Notes under the pieces: generated by a model | Told to the model about the DNA's origin: nothing | Seen by the model: only the letters and a program-made list of their open reading frames with translations | Database searches by the model: none | In this document: positions 51,652-60,458 of the stretch, in pieces | How positions within the stretch are numbered: position 1 is the stretch's first letter | Layout of the letters: each line of letters starts with the position of its first letter | Program-made: the position numbers and the translations under genes | Source of the DNA: Mucilaginibacter aquatilis | Lineage (GTDB): Bacteria > Bacteroidota > Bacteroidia > Sphingobacteriales > Sphingobacteriaceae | Assembly: GCF_009755275.1 (NCBI RefSeq) | Contig: NZ_WQLA01000002.1 | Coordinates: forward strand, 372,001 to 436,000 | Length of the DNA: 64,000 nt | Reading direction: 5' to 3'

Positions 51652-52786
51652 ATATGGTAGGTTTACTTATTTGTATAATGCTGCTATCATCAACCAATGT
51701 GGTTGATTGTTGTAAGCGATTTTTCAAATCGCCGAAAGACTTGCCGTTGTTAAGCAAGGTTTCAAGTTCTTTAGCAAATAACGCATAATCGCTTTTTTTG
51801 CTTTCATCAGTAGCAAAATCAATCAGCCCATCTGTGAAAACAAATAACTGATCGCCTTCTGCTAAAATAATTTCGGTGTTGGAGTAGCTGTTGTGCGGCA
51901 TTAAGCCTAATAACAACCCCGACGAGCCAACCTGACTTAGTTTGTGGGTTTGGGCATGGTAGTGGAGCAAAGGCAAATCGCCCGCACCTGAATAATTGAG
52001 CACGCCGGTGTGTTTATCTACCTTGATGAGTGATACTCCCGATAATATATCGCGCAAGCCGTCGTCATCGCAAATTACCTCGTTTATCTTATTCAAAATA
52101 GCCGCCCCGGTTTCATCATGCCCTGATACGCCAAAGCGTACTGCTGCCCTTATGTAACTAAGGTAAGTGAACGTGTAAAACCAGGCTTTCCATTTTTTTC
52201 CCATAATATCACCCAAAATGATGAATAAAGAATTGGGTGTATCGATAAAATCTATAAAGTCTCCGCCCGGTATATCCTGATAGTCGCGGTGCCAAAAATC
52301 AATGTGCAGGCCGTTAATAACAGGTGCCTTATCGGGCACAGCCTTAATGTTTAACGCCGCAACGGTCTTCTTAATTTCAAGTTCTGATAGTTCGCGCTGC
52401 TTGCTTACGGTATGTAACAGGTTGTTTATCTTAGCAACAATAACATCAACCGGTGTTCCCTTTGATACATAATCAATGGCCTGTAAGCCAAAGCTTTTGT
52501 ACATTACATCATCACCCTCAAAGCCGGTTAAAAACATAAACGGAATGTCGCGCAGTCGCTCATCGGCTAGTACCTGCTGTCTGAATTCGAGGCCGTTCAT
52601 ACCCGGCATTTCATAATCAGATACAATGACGTCTGGCGATTTATCTTTAAGGTAATCAAGCGCGTGCGGAGCATCAGGAGACGAGCTGCAGTTAAAGCCC
52701 GATTTGGTAAATGCTTTAACCAATAGCTTTAAAAACAAAGGGTTATCATCAACCAACAAAACAGATTTTGATGCGCCTGCAGCCAT
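51644..52786 (-). CDS. Receiver-PP2C phosphatase (RsbU/SpoIIE-type)
   Basis: 380 residues: a response-regulator receiver (1-125) with Asp13, Asp14, phospho-acceptor Asp57, Thr87 and Lys109, a linker helix (about 128-150), and a PPM/SpoIIE phosphatase domain. The PP2C motifs are GGDFIDF at 174-180, GDIMGKKWKAW at 192-202 (usual GDVSGKG altered), GAGDLPLL at 267-274 (usual AGHxP, His changed to Asp) and FTDGLID at 317-323. All metal Asp residues are kept, so activity is likely. A histidine kinase should phosphorylate the receiver and turn on dephosphorylation of the STAS protein; none is encoded in the window. Confidence 0.87.
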   Translation of the reverse strand: MAAGASKSVLLVDDNPLFLKLLVKAFTKSGFNCSSSPDAPHALDYLKDKSPDVIVSDYEMPGMNGLEFRQQVLADERLRDIPFMFLTGFEGDDVMYKSFGLQAIDYVSKGTPVDVIVAKINNLLHTVSKQRELSELEIKKTVAALNIKAVPDKAPVINGLHIDFWHRDYQDIPGGDFIDFIDTPNSLFIILGDIMGKKWKAWFYTFTYLSYIRAAVRFGVSGHDETGAAILNKINEVICDDDGLRDILSGVSLIKVDKHTGVLNYSGAGDLPLLHYHAQTHKLSQVGSSGLLLGLMPHNSYSNTEIILAEGDQLFVFTDGLIDFATDESKKSDYALFAKELETLLNNGKSFGDLKNRLQQSTTLVDDSSIIQISKPTIYV

Positions 52787-53334
52787 TACTTATCAGTACT
52801 GAGTTTTTTATAGATAGATTTGACCAGTAAATATACGCCCGAAAGAATAATTAATAATGAAATAACATCCATTAAGGTAACTCCATCATCGGGGTTGAAG
52901 TAAAAAATGGTGAACATTTCAAAATACGGCGGTGCAGGCATTATAATCATGGCAAAGCCTAATGTTATAAGTACCAGGCCTATTAAAAACAAAACGGTTT
53001 TGGCAATGCGCTCGCCACGCAGGTATTTTTTTGACATGGTACTGTCAACCTCGTGGCTGGCCAGCATAACGCTAAATTCATCAAGCATATTAGCGCGGTC
53101 ATTGGCTGTGTTAACCCTTATATGCTTAAATGCATCAATATTATCTCTGAAGTTTATGGTAGCGGGTAATGCATCATTTACACGTTGCTTAACCTGCTTG
53201 GCTTTTTCGCTGTCAATATCACTTTGAGCAAGCAAGGCCAGCAATTCGTCGAGCTTGGCATCAATAGCCGCATTGTTGCCTGCTGCCTGTTGCAGCTGCT
53301 CAACCTCTTTTTTTATATTTTCGTGCTTACTCAA
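52786..53334 (-). CDS. Membrane protein with coiled-coil N-terminus
   Basis: 182 residues. Charged helical N-terminal half (about 1-100, likely coiled coil: Glu/Lys/Gln/Ala-rich) and two membrane spans (about 112-131 and 152-172). No family recognised. Its stop shares one base with the phosphatase start, and it is first in the operon, so it is expressed with the partner-switch proteins. It could be a membrane anchor or sensor for the module. Start is TTG at 53334; no ATG or GTG occurs before the upstream stop. Confidence 0.65.
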   Translation of the reverse strand: MSKHENIKKEVEQLQQAAGNNAAIDAKLDELLALLAQSDIDSEKAKQVKQRVNDALPATINFRDNIDAFKHIRVNTANDRANMLDEFSVMLASHEVDSTMSKKYLRGERIAKTVLFLIGLVLITLGFAMIIMPAPPYFEMFTIFYFNPDDGVTLMDVISLLIILSGVYLLVKSIYKKLSTDK

Positions 53335-53361
53335 ATTAAAGTGATAATTTCATCACAAACT

Positions 53362-53383
53362 TTTACGGTTCAAAAACCGTAAA
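53362..53383. promoter_or_regulatory. Palindrome in the divergent promoter region
   Basis: TTTACGGTT (53362-53370), CAAA, AACCGTAAA (53375-53383): a perfect 9-bp dyad in the 57-base space between the TTG start of the membrane protein (53334) and the ATG of the glycosyltransferase (53392). Its place between two divergent operons fits a shared operator; no T-run makes a terminator unlikely. Confidence 0.6.
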
Positions 53384-53391
53384 CTGCAATA

Positions 53392-54315
53392 ATGAAATTG
53401 GTTTCCATCATTACGGTAAATTACAATCAAAGTTACATCACCGAGCAATTGCTTGCCTCTATTGCGGCAAATAATAATTATCCGGCTATTGAAATTATTG
53501 TAGTTGACAATGCCAGCAAAGATAACCCTGTACCGGCATGGATACCGCAATATCCTGATGTTAGCTTTATACGTTCGGAAGTTAACCTTGGTTTTGCCGG
53601 TGGAAACAACTTGGGTATAAAACAAGCCAAAGGAGATTACCTTTTTTTTGTAAACAACGACACCGAGTTTACTCCCGGCCTGGTTGAAACACTGGTAAAG
53701 CTGCTTGATGAGCAACCTCAAATTGGCATGGTATCGCCTAAAATACGCTACTTTGATGAGCCAACTATGCTGCAGTATGCAGGCTATACGCAAATGAACT
53801 ACTACTTTATGCGTAACAGCACCATAGGGCAGTTTGAAGAAGATAAAGGGCAGTACGACAAAACCACAGGACCAACCGGTTATATACATGGCGCAGCCAT
53901 GATGGTACGCCGCGATGCCATTGAAAAGGCAGGCTTAATGGCCGAAAACTTCTTCCTGTATTATGAGGAGATGGACTGGAACGATCACATCAAACGTGCC
54001 GGTTACCAAATATGGGTTGAGCCGCGGGCATTAATTTACCATAAAGAATCTGTATCGGTAGGTCGTGTTAGCGGTTTGAAGGAATACTTTATGAACCGCA
54101 ACCGTATTCTCTTTATCAGACGTAATGCGCCATCCGCCTTAACGGTTATGATATTTTATATATACTTTATACTGTTGGTTACCCCGCGCAACATTATTAA
54201 CTATATGCGTAAAGGCAATGAATATAAAGGTTTCACCAGCCTGCTGCTTAAAGCTATATGGTGGAATTTTACGCACTCAAAAAACAGTACCCATTTAGGC
54301 TACAAGCTTAACTAA
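53392..54315 (+). CDS. GT2 glycosyltransferase (rhamnosyltransferase-like)
   Basis: 307 residues. GT-A domain with SIITVNYNQS at the start, EIIVVDNASKD near 35-45, FFVNNDTEFTPG with the DxD-like Asn-Asp-Thr-Glu, GAAMMVRRDAI and YYEEMDWNDHIKRAG for the acceptor side. This arrangement (NNDxE, EE/MD) is common in rhamnosyl- or galactofuranosyl-type GT2 enzymes. C-terminal hydrophobic segment (about 255-275) suggests membrane association. First gene of a three-gene rightward unit; 3 bases to the next. Confidence 0.88.
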   Translation: MKLVSIITVNYNQSYITEQLLASIAANNNYPAIEIIVVDNASKDNPVPAWIPQYPDVSFIRSEVNLGFAGGNNLGIKQAKGDYLFFVNNDTEFTPGLVETLVKLLDEQPQIGMVSPKIRYFDEPTMLQYAGYTQMNYYFMRNSTIGQFEEDKGQYDKTTGPTGYIHGAAMMVRRDAIEKAGLMAENFFLYYEEMDWNDHIKRAGYQIWVEPRALIYHKESVSVGRVSGLKEYFMNRNRILFIRRNAPSALTVMIFYIYFILLVTPRNIINYMRKGNEYKGFTSLLLKAIWWNFTHSKNSTHLGYKLN

Positions 54316-54318
54316 CCT

Positions 54319-55488
54319 ATGGAAATTGCACTTTGGCTTAGCCTCTTTATTGTTTTTTATGCCTTTTTTGGGTACGGAATTTTACTGTTCATCATCATTA
54401 AAATAAAACGTGCGCTGCGTGGAAAACCCGTTGCACCAATAGTTGCCGATGCTAACATGCCTACCTGTAGTTTGGTGATTGCAGCTTACAACGAGGAGGG
54501 GTTTATTATTGAAAAAATAAGGAACACCCTTGAACTGCAATATCCTGCTGGTAAACTCGAACTGGTTTTTATAACTGATGGCTCAAGCGACCGCACACCG
54601 GATTTGATAGCCACCTACCCACAAATACGTTTGATGCACTCGCCCGAGCGTAGAGGTAAAATTGCTGCCATTCATCGTGCTATGGAAACTATTGCTACTG
54701 ATGTAGTGGTGTTTACTGATGCCAATACTTTTTTAAACCCCGATGCATTGCTGAAAATTTGCCGCCACTACGCCGACCCTAAAGTGGGTGCAGTTGCCGG
54801 CGAAAAGCGCATACATGTTGATGCTACCGCTGATGCCACCGCAGGCGAGGGTTTTTACTGGAAGTACGAATCAAAACTTAAAACATGGGATTCTGAATTA
54901 CTCACTGTTGTAGGGGCCGCCGGCGAATTGTTCAGTATACGTACAGCACTGTACCGGCCTATATCTCCCAATGCTATTTTGGATGATTTCATGATTTCAT
55001 TACTGGTGGCCGAAGAAGGCTACCGTGTACTATACGAACCGGAGGCTTACGCTACCGAAACTTCATCAGAAAACGTAAAGGAAGAGCTTAAACGTAAAAT
55101 ACGTATTGCCGCAGGGGGTATTCAATCCATTGTTTGGTTAAAAAGCTTACTCAACCCGTTTCCGCAGCCGCTTTTGTCGTTTCAATATGTTAGTCACCGC
55201 GTTTTGAGGTGGACGGTAGTGCCTTTTTTAATGATGCTTTCATTGATAATTAACGCCGTGATTGTGGCTTCAGGTGGAGGTATCATTTACCAATTGTTAC
55301 TTGCCGGGCAGGTGCTGTTTTACGGTGCATCATTAGCAGGCTGGTTGTTAGAGCGCCGCGAGATAAAGGTTAAAGCACTTTTCATTCCCTATTATTTTTG
55401 CATGATGAATTATGCAGTAATCAGGGGAATATTCAGGTATATGGCAGGTGGGCAAAGCGCTGCCTGGGAAAAAAGTAAACGGAAATAA
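54319..55488 (+). CDS. Membrane GT2 glycosyltransferase (processive-synthase-like)
   Basis: 389 residues. N-terminal membrane span (about 5-25), GT2 domain with VIAAYNEEGFIIEKI, FITDGSSDRT, VVFTDANTF (DAN in place of DxD) and ILDDFMIS (the catalytic DD/ED), then KRKIRIAAGG in the position of QxxRW, and C-terminal spans (about 290-375). Resembles BcsA/HasA/IcaA-type synthases but is smaller and probably adds a single sugar. 3 bases after the previous GT2 gene, 78 bases before the next. Confidence 0.85.
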   Translation: MEIALWLSLFIVFYAFFGYGILLFIIIKIKRALRGKPVAPIVADANMPTCSLVIAAYNEEGFIIEKIRNTLELQYPAGKLELVFITDGSSDRTPDLIATYPQIRLMHSPERRGKIAAIHRAMETIATDVVVFTDANTFLNPDALLKICRHYADPKVGAVAGEKRIHVDATADATAGEGFYWKYESKLKTWDSELLTVVGAAGELFSIRTALYRPISPNAILDDFMISLLVAEEGYRVLYEPEAYATETSSENVKEELKRKIRIAAGGIQSIVWLKSLLNPFPQPLLSFQYVSHRVLRWTVVPFLMMLSLIINAVIVASGGGIIYQLLLAGQVLFYGASLAGWLLERREIKVKALFIPYYFCMMNYAVIRGIFRYMAGGQSAAWEKSKRK

Positions 55489-55566
55489 TTTAGAAGTACT
55501 AATCTTAGATATCTTAACTAAGAATCTATTTCAATCAGCTACATATAAGAGCATCAACTAAAAGCT

Positions 55567-56328
55567 ATGGCAAATCAATATCCATCTGTAACGCTTTTAA
55601 TAACACACTACAACCGTAGCCAATCGTTAGAACGGCTGTTGCTTGCCTTTCAAAAGCAAGATATTGTTTTTGGAGATATTGTTGTTTCTGATGACGGTAG
55701 TAAGCCTGAACATCTTAATAAACTGAAAGAGATAGCTTCGCATTACAATTTCAGACTAATTACTACGCCTAAAAACGGTGGTTTAGGCAATAACATTAAC
55801 AAAGGTCAGGATGCTGTTACCACCGCTTATACGTTATACGTACAGGAAGATTTTGATCCGTTTGCTAATTATGCTACAAGGCTAACAGACGCTTTAAGTA
55901 TTATGGATGAGCGGCCTGATGTAGATATGGTGAGGTTTTATGCTTACTTCAAATACCCATACCTGAAGCCTTACCGCAACGGTTTCTCAGAAATGGTTTT
56001 CAAAATATGGTATCCCGGTTATAAAAAATTCCATGTTTACAGTGATCATCCGCACCTGCGCCGAAGCTCGTTTTTTGCCAAATTTGGCCGTTATGCTGAG
56101 GGAATTAAAGGTGACCGAACGGAGTTTTTAATGAATTTGTCTTTCATTAAAAACAAAGGCAAAGCCATGTTTTATGAAAACTTTAAGGGCGTGTTTAACC
56201 AGGTAAACTCAAGCGACGAGCCAAGCACCATGACACGCAGCGACCTGCGCCAAAGCAATAACCCGTTTATTTCATTAGCACGTGCTATATACCGCAATGT
56301 TAAGCATACTTGGGAAGTACTTTTTTAA
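55567..56328 (+). CDS. GT2-family glycosyltransferase (paralogue B)
   Basis: 253 residues. LITHYNRSQSLERLL, IVVSDDGSKPEHLNKL and LYVQEDFDPFANY match the gene at 47647-48438 almost segment by segment, including GNNINKGQDAVTT and YSDHPHLRRSSFF. It uses the same Gln-Glu-Asp in place of DxD. Probably a sugar transferase that acts on the same kind of acceptor as paralogue A with altered position or donor. Its last 29 bases overlap the convergent GT4 gene at 56300. Confidence 0.83.
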   Translation: MANQYPSVTLLITHYNRSQSLERLLLAFQKQDIVFGDIVVSDDGSKPEHLNKLKEIASHYNFRLITTPKNGGLGNNINKGQDAVTTAYTLYVQEDFDPFANYATRLTDALSIMDERPDVDMVRFYAYFKYPYLKPYRNGFSEMVFKIWYPGYKKFHVYSDHPHLRRSSFFAKFGRYAEGIKGDRTEFLMNLSFIKNKGKAMFYENFKGVFNQVNSSDEPSTMTRSDLRQSNNPFISLARAIYRNVKHTWEVLF

Positions 56329-57520
56329 TGGCCTTATAAATTTCGGCTACGTTGTTTTCCCAGGTGTGTGAGCCTGCAAAGCGTACACGCTCATTCTGCT
56401 TATCAACGCTGTTTTCAGCAAGGGCCTGGTCAATTAAACGTACATAATCTTCCTTAGTGTCGGCCAGATAAACATAGCCGTCAAACGCGCTCATGGCTTC
56501 GGTACGGGTAGCTACTGTAGGTTTGGCCATTGCCAAATACTCGTCAATTTTACGCGGGTAATTACCAATAGTTACCTGATTTACAATTTGAGGGTTGAGG
56601 CATACATCAAATGCACTTATGTAAGCCGGAAGCATATCGGGGTTTTTGGCCCCTAAAAAATGTACGTTAGGAACTTTATGTAAATCGCTTTTTTGAAATT
56701 CACCGTCTTCAGGGCCAACCAGCACTATGTTCCACTGAGGGCGTTGCCTGGCTACGTAACGCAAGATTTCCATGTCAAGCCTTATACTTTGCAAGGCTCC
56801 AACGTAACCAATAACCGGTTTAGGTATATGCAATATATCCTTTGGGGCGGGCTTCTCCTGGTTATACCCTGTAAAGGTATCTAAATCACAACCCTGACCT
56901 ACGTAAAACGAGTTAGGATTGTACTGTTTGCAATAGTCGGCCAGGTACGTTGAGTTGGCTACGCACAAATCACTTTTGGCAATAAGAGCAGGCTCCATTG
57001 TGGTGCCGTGCAACTTCCAGTAGTCAACAGCCAGCATAAAATCACGTGAGTAGTAAATGCTAACGGCCGGCTTTAAAAGCTCTTTTAAATAATAACTTCT
57101 AAACATATCGTTATCATTAAACAATATGTAATCTTTAAACCCAAGCTGCTTTACTGCTCTTTGTATTGAGCGGGCAAATCGTTTGTTGTTTATCTTGTTT
57201 AAAAAGGTATAAACGGAATCGTTCTTAATCCAGTTTACCGATTCAATCATTTTATCAGGATAATAATTCCACAGGTTTTCCTGCAGGTGTATAAGCCCGT
57301 TTACTTTGCCTTTGATAACCTCACGGCGCTTTTTTACGTTTGGGCTATCCTTATACTTAAGCAGTGTAATACGATCAAGCGGTGAGTTTACATATAACAC
57401 GCGGTTATGCCTGGCAAATTCAAGCGCAATATTTTTACAGTTGCTGCCAATTTCAACATCCCATGGTTGCTGACCAACAATAATGATATCTTTATTTTTG
57501 ATGATTGCGCCGCTGCTCAT
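56300..57520 (-). CDS. GT4-type glycosyltransferase
   Basis: 406 residues, GT-B fold. VGQQPWDVEIGSNCKNIA at the N-terminus, IGYVGALQSIRLD near the start of the C-terminal domain (about 241-253), and the donor-side VHFLGAKNPDMLPAYISAFDVCLNP and KIDEYLAMAKPTVATRTEAM with the E-x7-E-like pattern (Glu in DEYLA and RTEA). Resembles teichuronic acid TuaH-like and capsule transferases. 15 bases downstream of the polymerase-like gene on the same strand. Confidence 0.83.
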   Translation of the reverse strand: MSSGAIIKNKDIIIVGQQPWDVEIGSNCKNIALEFARHNRVLYVNSPLDRITLLKYKDSPNVKKRREVIKGKVNGLIHLQENLWNYYPDKMIESVNWIKNDSVYTFLNKINNKRFARSIQRAVKQLGFKDYILFNDNDMFRSYYLKELLKPAVSIYYSRDFMLAVDYWKLHGTTMEPALIAKSDLCVANSTYLADYCKQYNPNSFYVGQGCDLDTFTGYNQEKPAPKDILHIPKPVIGYVGALQSIRLDMEILRYVARQRPQWNIVLVGPEDGEFQKSDLHKVPNVHFLGAKNPDMLPAYISAFDVCLNPQIVNQVTIGNYPRKIDEYLAMAKPTVATRTEAMSAFDGYVYLADTKEDYVRLIDQALAENSVDKQNERVRFAGSHTWENNVAEIYKAIKKVLPKYA

Positions 57521-57535
57521 ATAAAATGTAAGGTA

Positions 57536-59062
57536 TTATACAGTTAAAGGATCAAGAGAAGATACGCCTGCCGCTTCTTTTTGTTTAGCCTGATCAAGTT
57601 TGAATGTGACTTCAATAAGTGCAACTTCAAGGTAAAAGAAAACGTTTGACGGGTATTGCACTAAAGCCTCCTGCGGAAAGTTAGCGATATTATAGGCAAA
57701 TACAACCAAAGTCATGGACAAACAGTACGTTTTTAGCTCAGGATCTTTCATCTGGTAGTAGTTGTTTATACCCTTTTTCATGATGGTAAACATCATAAGG
57801 CAGAATAATAACAAGCCAATCCATCCCTCTTCAACAGCTACGCGTATGTAACCACTATCGGGCGGGAAACTGGCAAGAAACGACCCGGGCGCAAATTTTT
57901 TGCCCCAGTCGCCGGTAGCACCTAAGCCTCCGCCCATAGGGTGGGTAAGTATGTAAGGCTGTATACGCTTTTGATTTTGCTTACGCAGGTTATACGAATC
58001 ATCGTTATTGGGTCTGAAAGCAGTTTGAAAACGTTGAATATTGGCGTTACCAGTAGGTATGTTAATAAGCACCAGTAAAAATACAGCAGCTACACAAGTA
58101 AAAATTAATACCCTTTGACTGTAATTTAGTATGGCAAACAACAGTAGCGCCGCCGGTAACAGTACGTTGGCCCCGCGTGTGCCCGAAAACAGCATGGATG
58201 ACATGTACAAAAACGCGCACGCTACAAGCACCAACTTCTTCCAAAGCTTAAATTTACCGGCTATAATGCATATACATAAAATGGTAGGCATTACCATGTT
58301 GTAAGAGAACGAAACCGGGTCGGAAAAGGTGGAGAATTTACGCCAATGGCCGGCTATAAAAAGCAATGAGGCAATAGCCGGATCAGAATGAAGATAGGCT
58401 TCCTCAGCGTCTGAAAACCCGATATATTCCTGCTTATAGGCATACAAGGCAGCAATTAGTGCCATAAGCAACCACAGCTTAAAAATAAAGCGTATAAATG
58501 TTACCGACCGTATGCTGTACAGGTGCACAAAGTAGCCCAACAGTACTATAGCAACCGTACGTATGGTGTAAACCCAGGCTAGGCGAGATTCGGCAAAAGG
58601 ATTTCCAAATTCAAGTATATTGTAACCCAGCCAAACTAATAATACGGTGGTAATAGGGCTTTTGAAATAAGCCCAGTTATTATCGTCGTTTTTTACTCTT
58701 ACGGCCAGACCAAGTAAGAGTAAAAACTGTATGCCATCCATAAGCGTACCAATTGGCCCCGGTACACCTATACGGCCCAGCATAAAAAGGAAGTAGGCCA
58801 TTATAAGCTGCAGCGTAATGCCAAATTTTGGATAGCTGGTAATGGCGTGCAATAATGGTAAAACGCCAATTGCCAGCATTAATAAAATGCCAAAGGGCAA
58901 CCCCATTTTAACTGTGCCGGCTGCAATAACTGCCGCGGCGGCAAGCAGCATAACTATACCTGCAGGCGTTTTTAATTTTTGTACCAAAAACAGGTTAACC
59001 AGGCGCTGTTTAAAGCTGCCGCCTTTATTGTTGCCGGTTATGGTTACCTGTAAGTTGTTCAT
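57536..59062 (-). CDS. O-antigen ligase/Wzy-like polymerase
   Basis: 508 residues, about 10-12 membrane spans with a large external loop (about 330-400) containing RTNP-like NANIQRFQTAF and HPMGGGLGATGDWGKK, the Wzy_C/O-antigen ligase pattern. Such proteins either polymerise lipid-linked repeats (Wzy) or transfer glycan to lipid A or protein (WaaL). With a Wzx-like flippase and Wzz-like co-polymerase in the same locus, polymerase is the better guess. It lies 57 bases after the small membrane protein at 59120. Confidence 0.83.
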   Translation of the reverse strand: MNNLQVTITGNNKGGSFKQRLVNLFLVQKLKTPAGIVMLLAAAAVIAAGTVKMGLPFGILLMLAIGVLPLLHAITSYPKFGITLQLIMAYFLFMLGRIGVPGPIGTLMDGIQFLLLLGLAVRVKNDDNNWAYFKSPITTVLLVWLGYNILEFGNPFAESRLAWVYTIRTVAIVLLGYFVHLYSIRSVTFIRFIFKLWLLMALIAALYAYKQEYIGFSDAEEAYLHSDPAIASLLFIAGHWRKFSTFSDPVSFSYNMVMPTILCICIIAGKFKLWKKLVLVACAFLYMSSMLFSGTRGANVLLPAALLLFAILNYSQRVLIFTCVAAVFLLVLINIPTGNANIQRFQTAFRPNNDDSYNLRKQNQKRIQPYILTHPMGGGLGATGDWGKKFAPGSFLASFPPDSGYIRVAVEEGWIGLLLFCLMMFTIMKKGINNYYQMKDPELKTYCLSMTLVVFAYNIANFPQEALVQYPSNVFFYLEVALIEVTFKLDQAKQKEAAGVSSLDPLTV

Positions 59063-59119
59063 GTATAAATAATCATTACGTTGCTGCTATTTGGTTGCAG
59101 CAATGCATGGCCATTGTTA

Positions 59120-59269
59120 TTATAAAAACAGTATTTTAATAAATAAAAAAAAGGTACTTACAAACGCTACAACAATTGCCACAATACGTGTAACAGCATT
59201 TATTTTCTGCTGAACCGCCGGATCAACCTTGCCGTTGCGCAGTGCTTTTTCTGATGGATTTATTCTCAT
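59120..59269 (-). CDS. Small single-span membrane protein (49 residues)
   Basis: An open frame from ATG at 59269 to TAA at 59120, not overlapped by any other gene except at the ATGA junction with the upstream glycosyltransferase (its stop is at 59266-59268). The peptide has a charged N-terminal half beginning MRINPSEKALRNGKVD and one hydrophobic helix (about 26-49) rich in Val, Ile and Phe. The 4-base overlap is the same coupling seen elsewhere in the window and argues that it is real. No family known; it could be an accessory subunit of the synthase or polymerase. Confidence 0.7.
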   Translation of the reverse strand: MRINPSEKALRNGKVDPAVQQKINAVTRIVAIVVAFVSTFFLFIKILFL

Positions 59270-60447
59270 GGTTTTTCATTTTTAACAGGTTCGGCACCTG
59301 TGCCACGTGTAGCTACCGAATGCTGATTAGCGCGGCGTGCTTTAAGTAATGAAAGTATTTGAAAATAAATAAACTTAGGGATGTTAACCAACGACTGGTA
59401 TATGCGCTTATCAGTATCAGACTTTGCCAGCGATATATAGAAGCCAAGTACAAAAAGCATGAATGCAAGCAACCATAATGCTACTGCAACCCAGCTTATA
59501 AATACGTTGGCTAGCATACAAAATACCGACAGAATGAGAAAGATAAACAACGGCGGACGTAACAGTATCAATCCAAATAAAAACTGATTAAAACTAAAGT
59601 TGCTTACCGATTTACCAAGCAAAGTAAAGCCGTATTTAAAATATTTAAACCAGGTATTAATCCACCGGGCGCGTTGCTTAACTAATTGATCGGAGTGGGT
59701 TGTTTTCTCGTCCCAAACAACTGCTTTATCAGTAAATGCAATGCGTTTGTTGCTGCCAATTATTGCTGCCTGTAGTACTTTGTCAAACCCGGCTCCGCTT
59801 ACATCGCGGTGCTCAAGCGCCTGGCGGTAAAGCTGCGTGGTAAATGCCATACCCGAGCCGGCCAGTGTAGCCGACGAACCTACCTGAAATAAAATTTTAC
59901 CATCATAAAAATGATAGTAAATATCACGCGCAGCATCCAGGCAGGCATAAGTGCTGTCCAGGTTTTTTGCTTCGCGAATGCCTTGCACTGCGTCAAAGCC
60001 CTGGTTAAAAAGCTTGTTAAGTTCGTTTAGGTATTCGGGTTCAACAAGATTGTCGCTATCAATAATGGTAAGGCGCTCATGTGCCCGCTTAAAGCGGTTT
60101 ATTGCGTAAAAGTGTGAGCGTACGTTGCCCGCCAAAGTCTCCTCGGGGCGTAAAATAACCACGCGCTCGTCTGTAAAATGTAAGCTACTGATGTCGCACT
60201 TATCGGCAACAACATAAATTATGTAGTTACTGTAGTTAAGCTTTAAAATAGAAGCAACTACATCAGGTATAGCGGTGACCCACTCATAAGCTGTTACAAT
60301 GATGGCATAATCTGCCTCCGCCGGGGCCGACGCTAATATTTGGGGTTTCTTTTTTAACTTGTAAAGCAAATACAGCAGTATAGGTAATACAAGGTTATAC
60401 CCTATAAGTATCTGAAATGCTATCCATATCACCTTAATTACTACCAT
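59266..60447 (-). CDS. Membrane GT2 glycosyltransferase
   Basis: 393 residues. N-terminal span (about 5-25), GT2 domain with AIIVTAYEWVTAI, TIIDSDNLVEPEYLN (DSD metal motif), a GSGMAFTTQLY region, and KQRARWINTWFKYFK as QxxRW-like (RARW). Three C-terminal spans (about 283-350). Cellulose/hyaluronan synthase-like, probably one sugar addition to the lipid-linked repeat. Sits between the Wzz-like gene (11-base gap upstream) and the 49-residue protein, which it overlaps by 4 bases. Confidence 0.85.
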   Translation of the reverse strand: MVVIKVIWIAFQILIGYNLVLPILLYLLYKLKKKPQILASAPAEADYAIIVTAYEWVTAIPDVVASILKLNYSNYIIYVVADKCDISSLHFTDERVVILRPEETLAGNVRSHFYAINRFKRAHERLTIIDSDNLVEPEYLNELNKLFNQGFDAVQGIREAKNLDSTYACLDAARDIYYHFYDGKILFQVGSSATLAGSGMAFTTQLYRQALEHRDVSGAGFDKVLQAAIIGSNKRIAFTDKAVVWDEKTTHSDQLVKQRARWINTWFKYFKYGFTLLGKSVSNFSFNQFLFGLILLRPPLFIFLILSVFCMLANVFISWVAVALWLLAFMLFVLGFYISLAKSDTDKRIYQSLVNIPKFIYFQILSLLKARRANQHSVATRGTGAEPVKNEKP

Positions 60448-60458
60448 TGAATTTGCTG

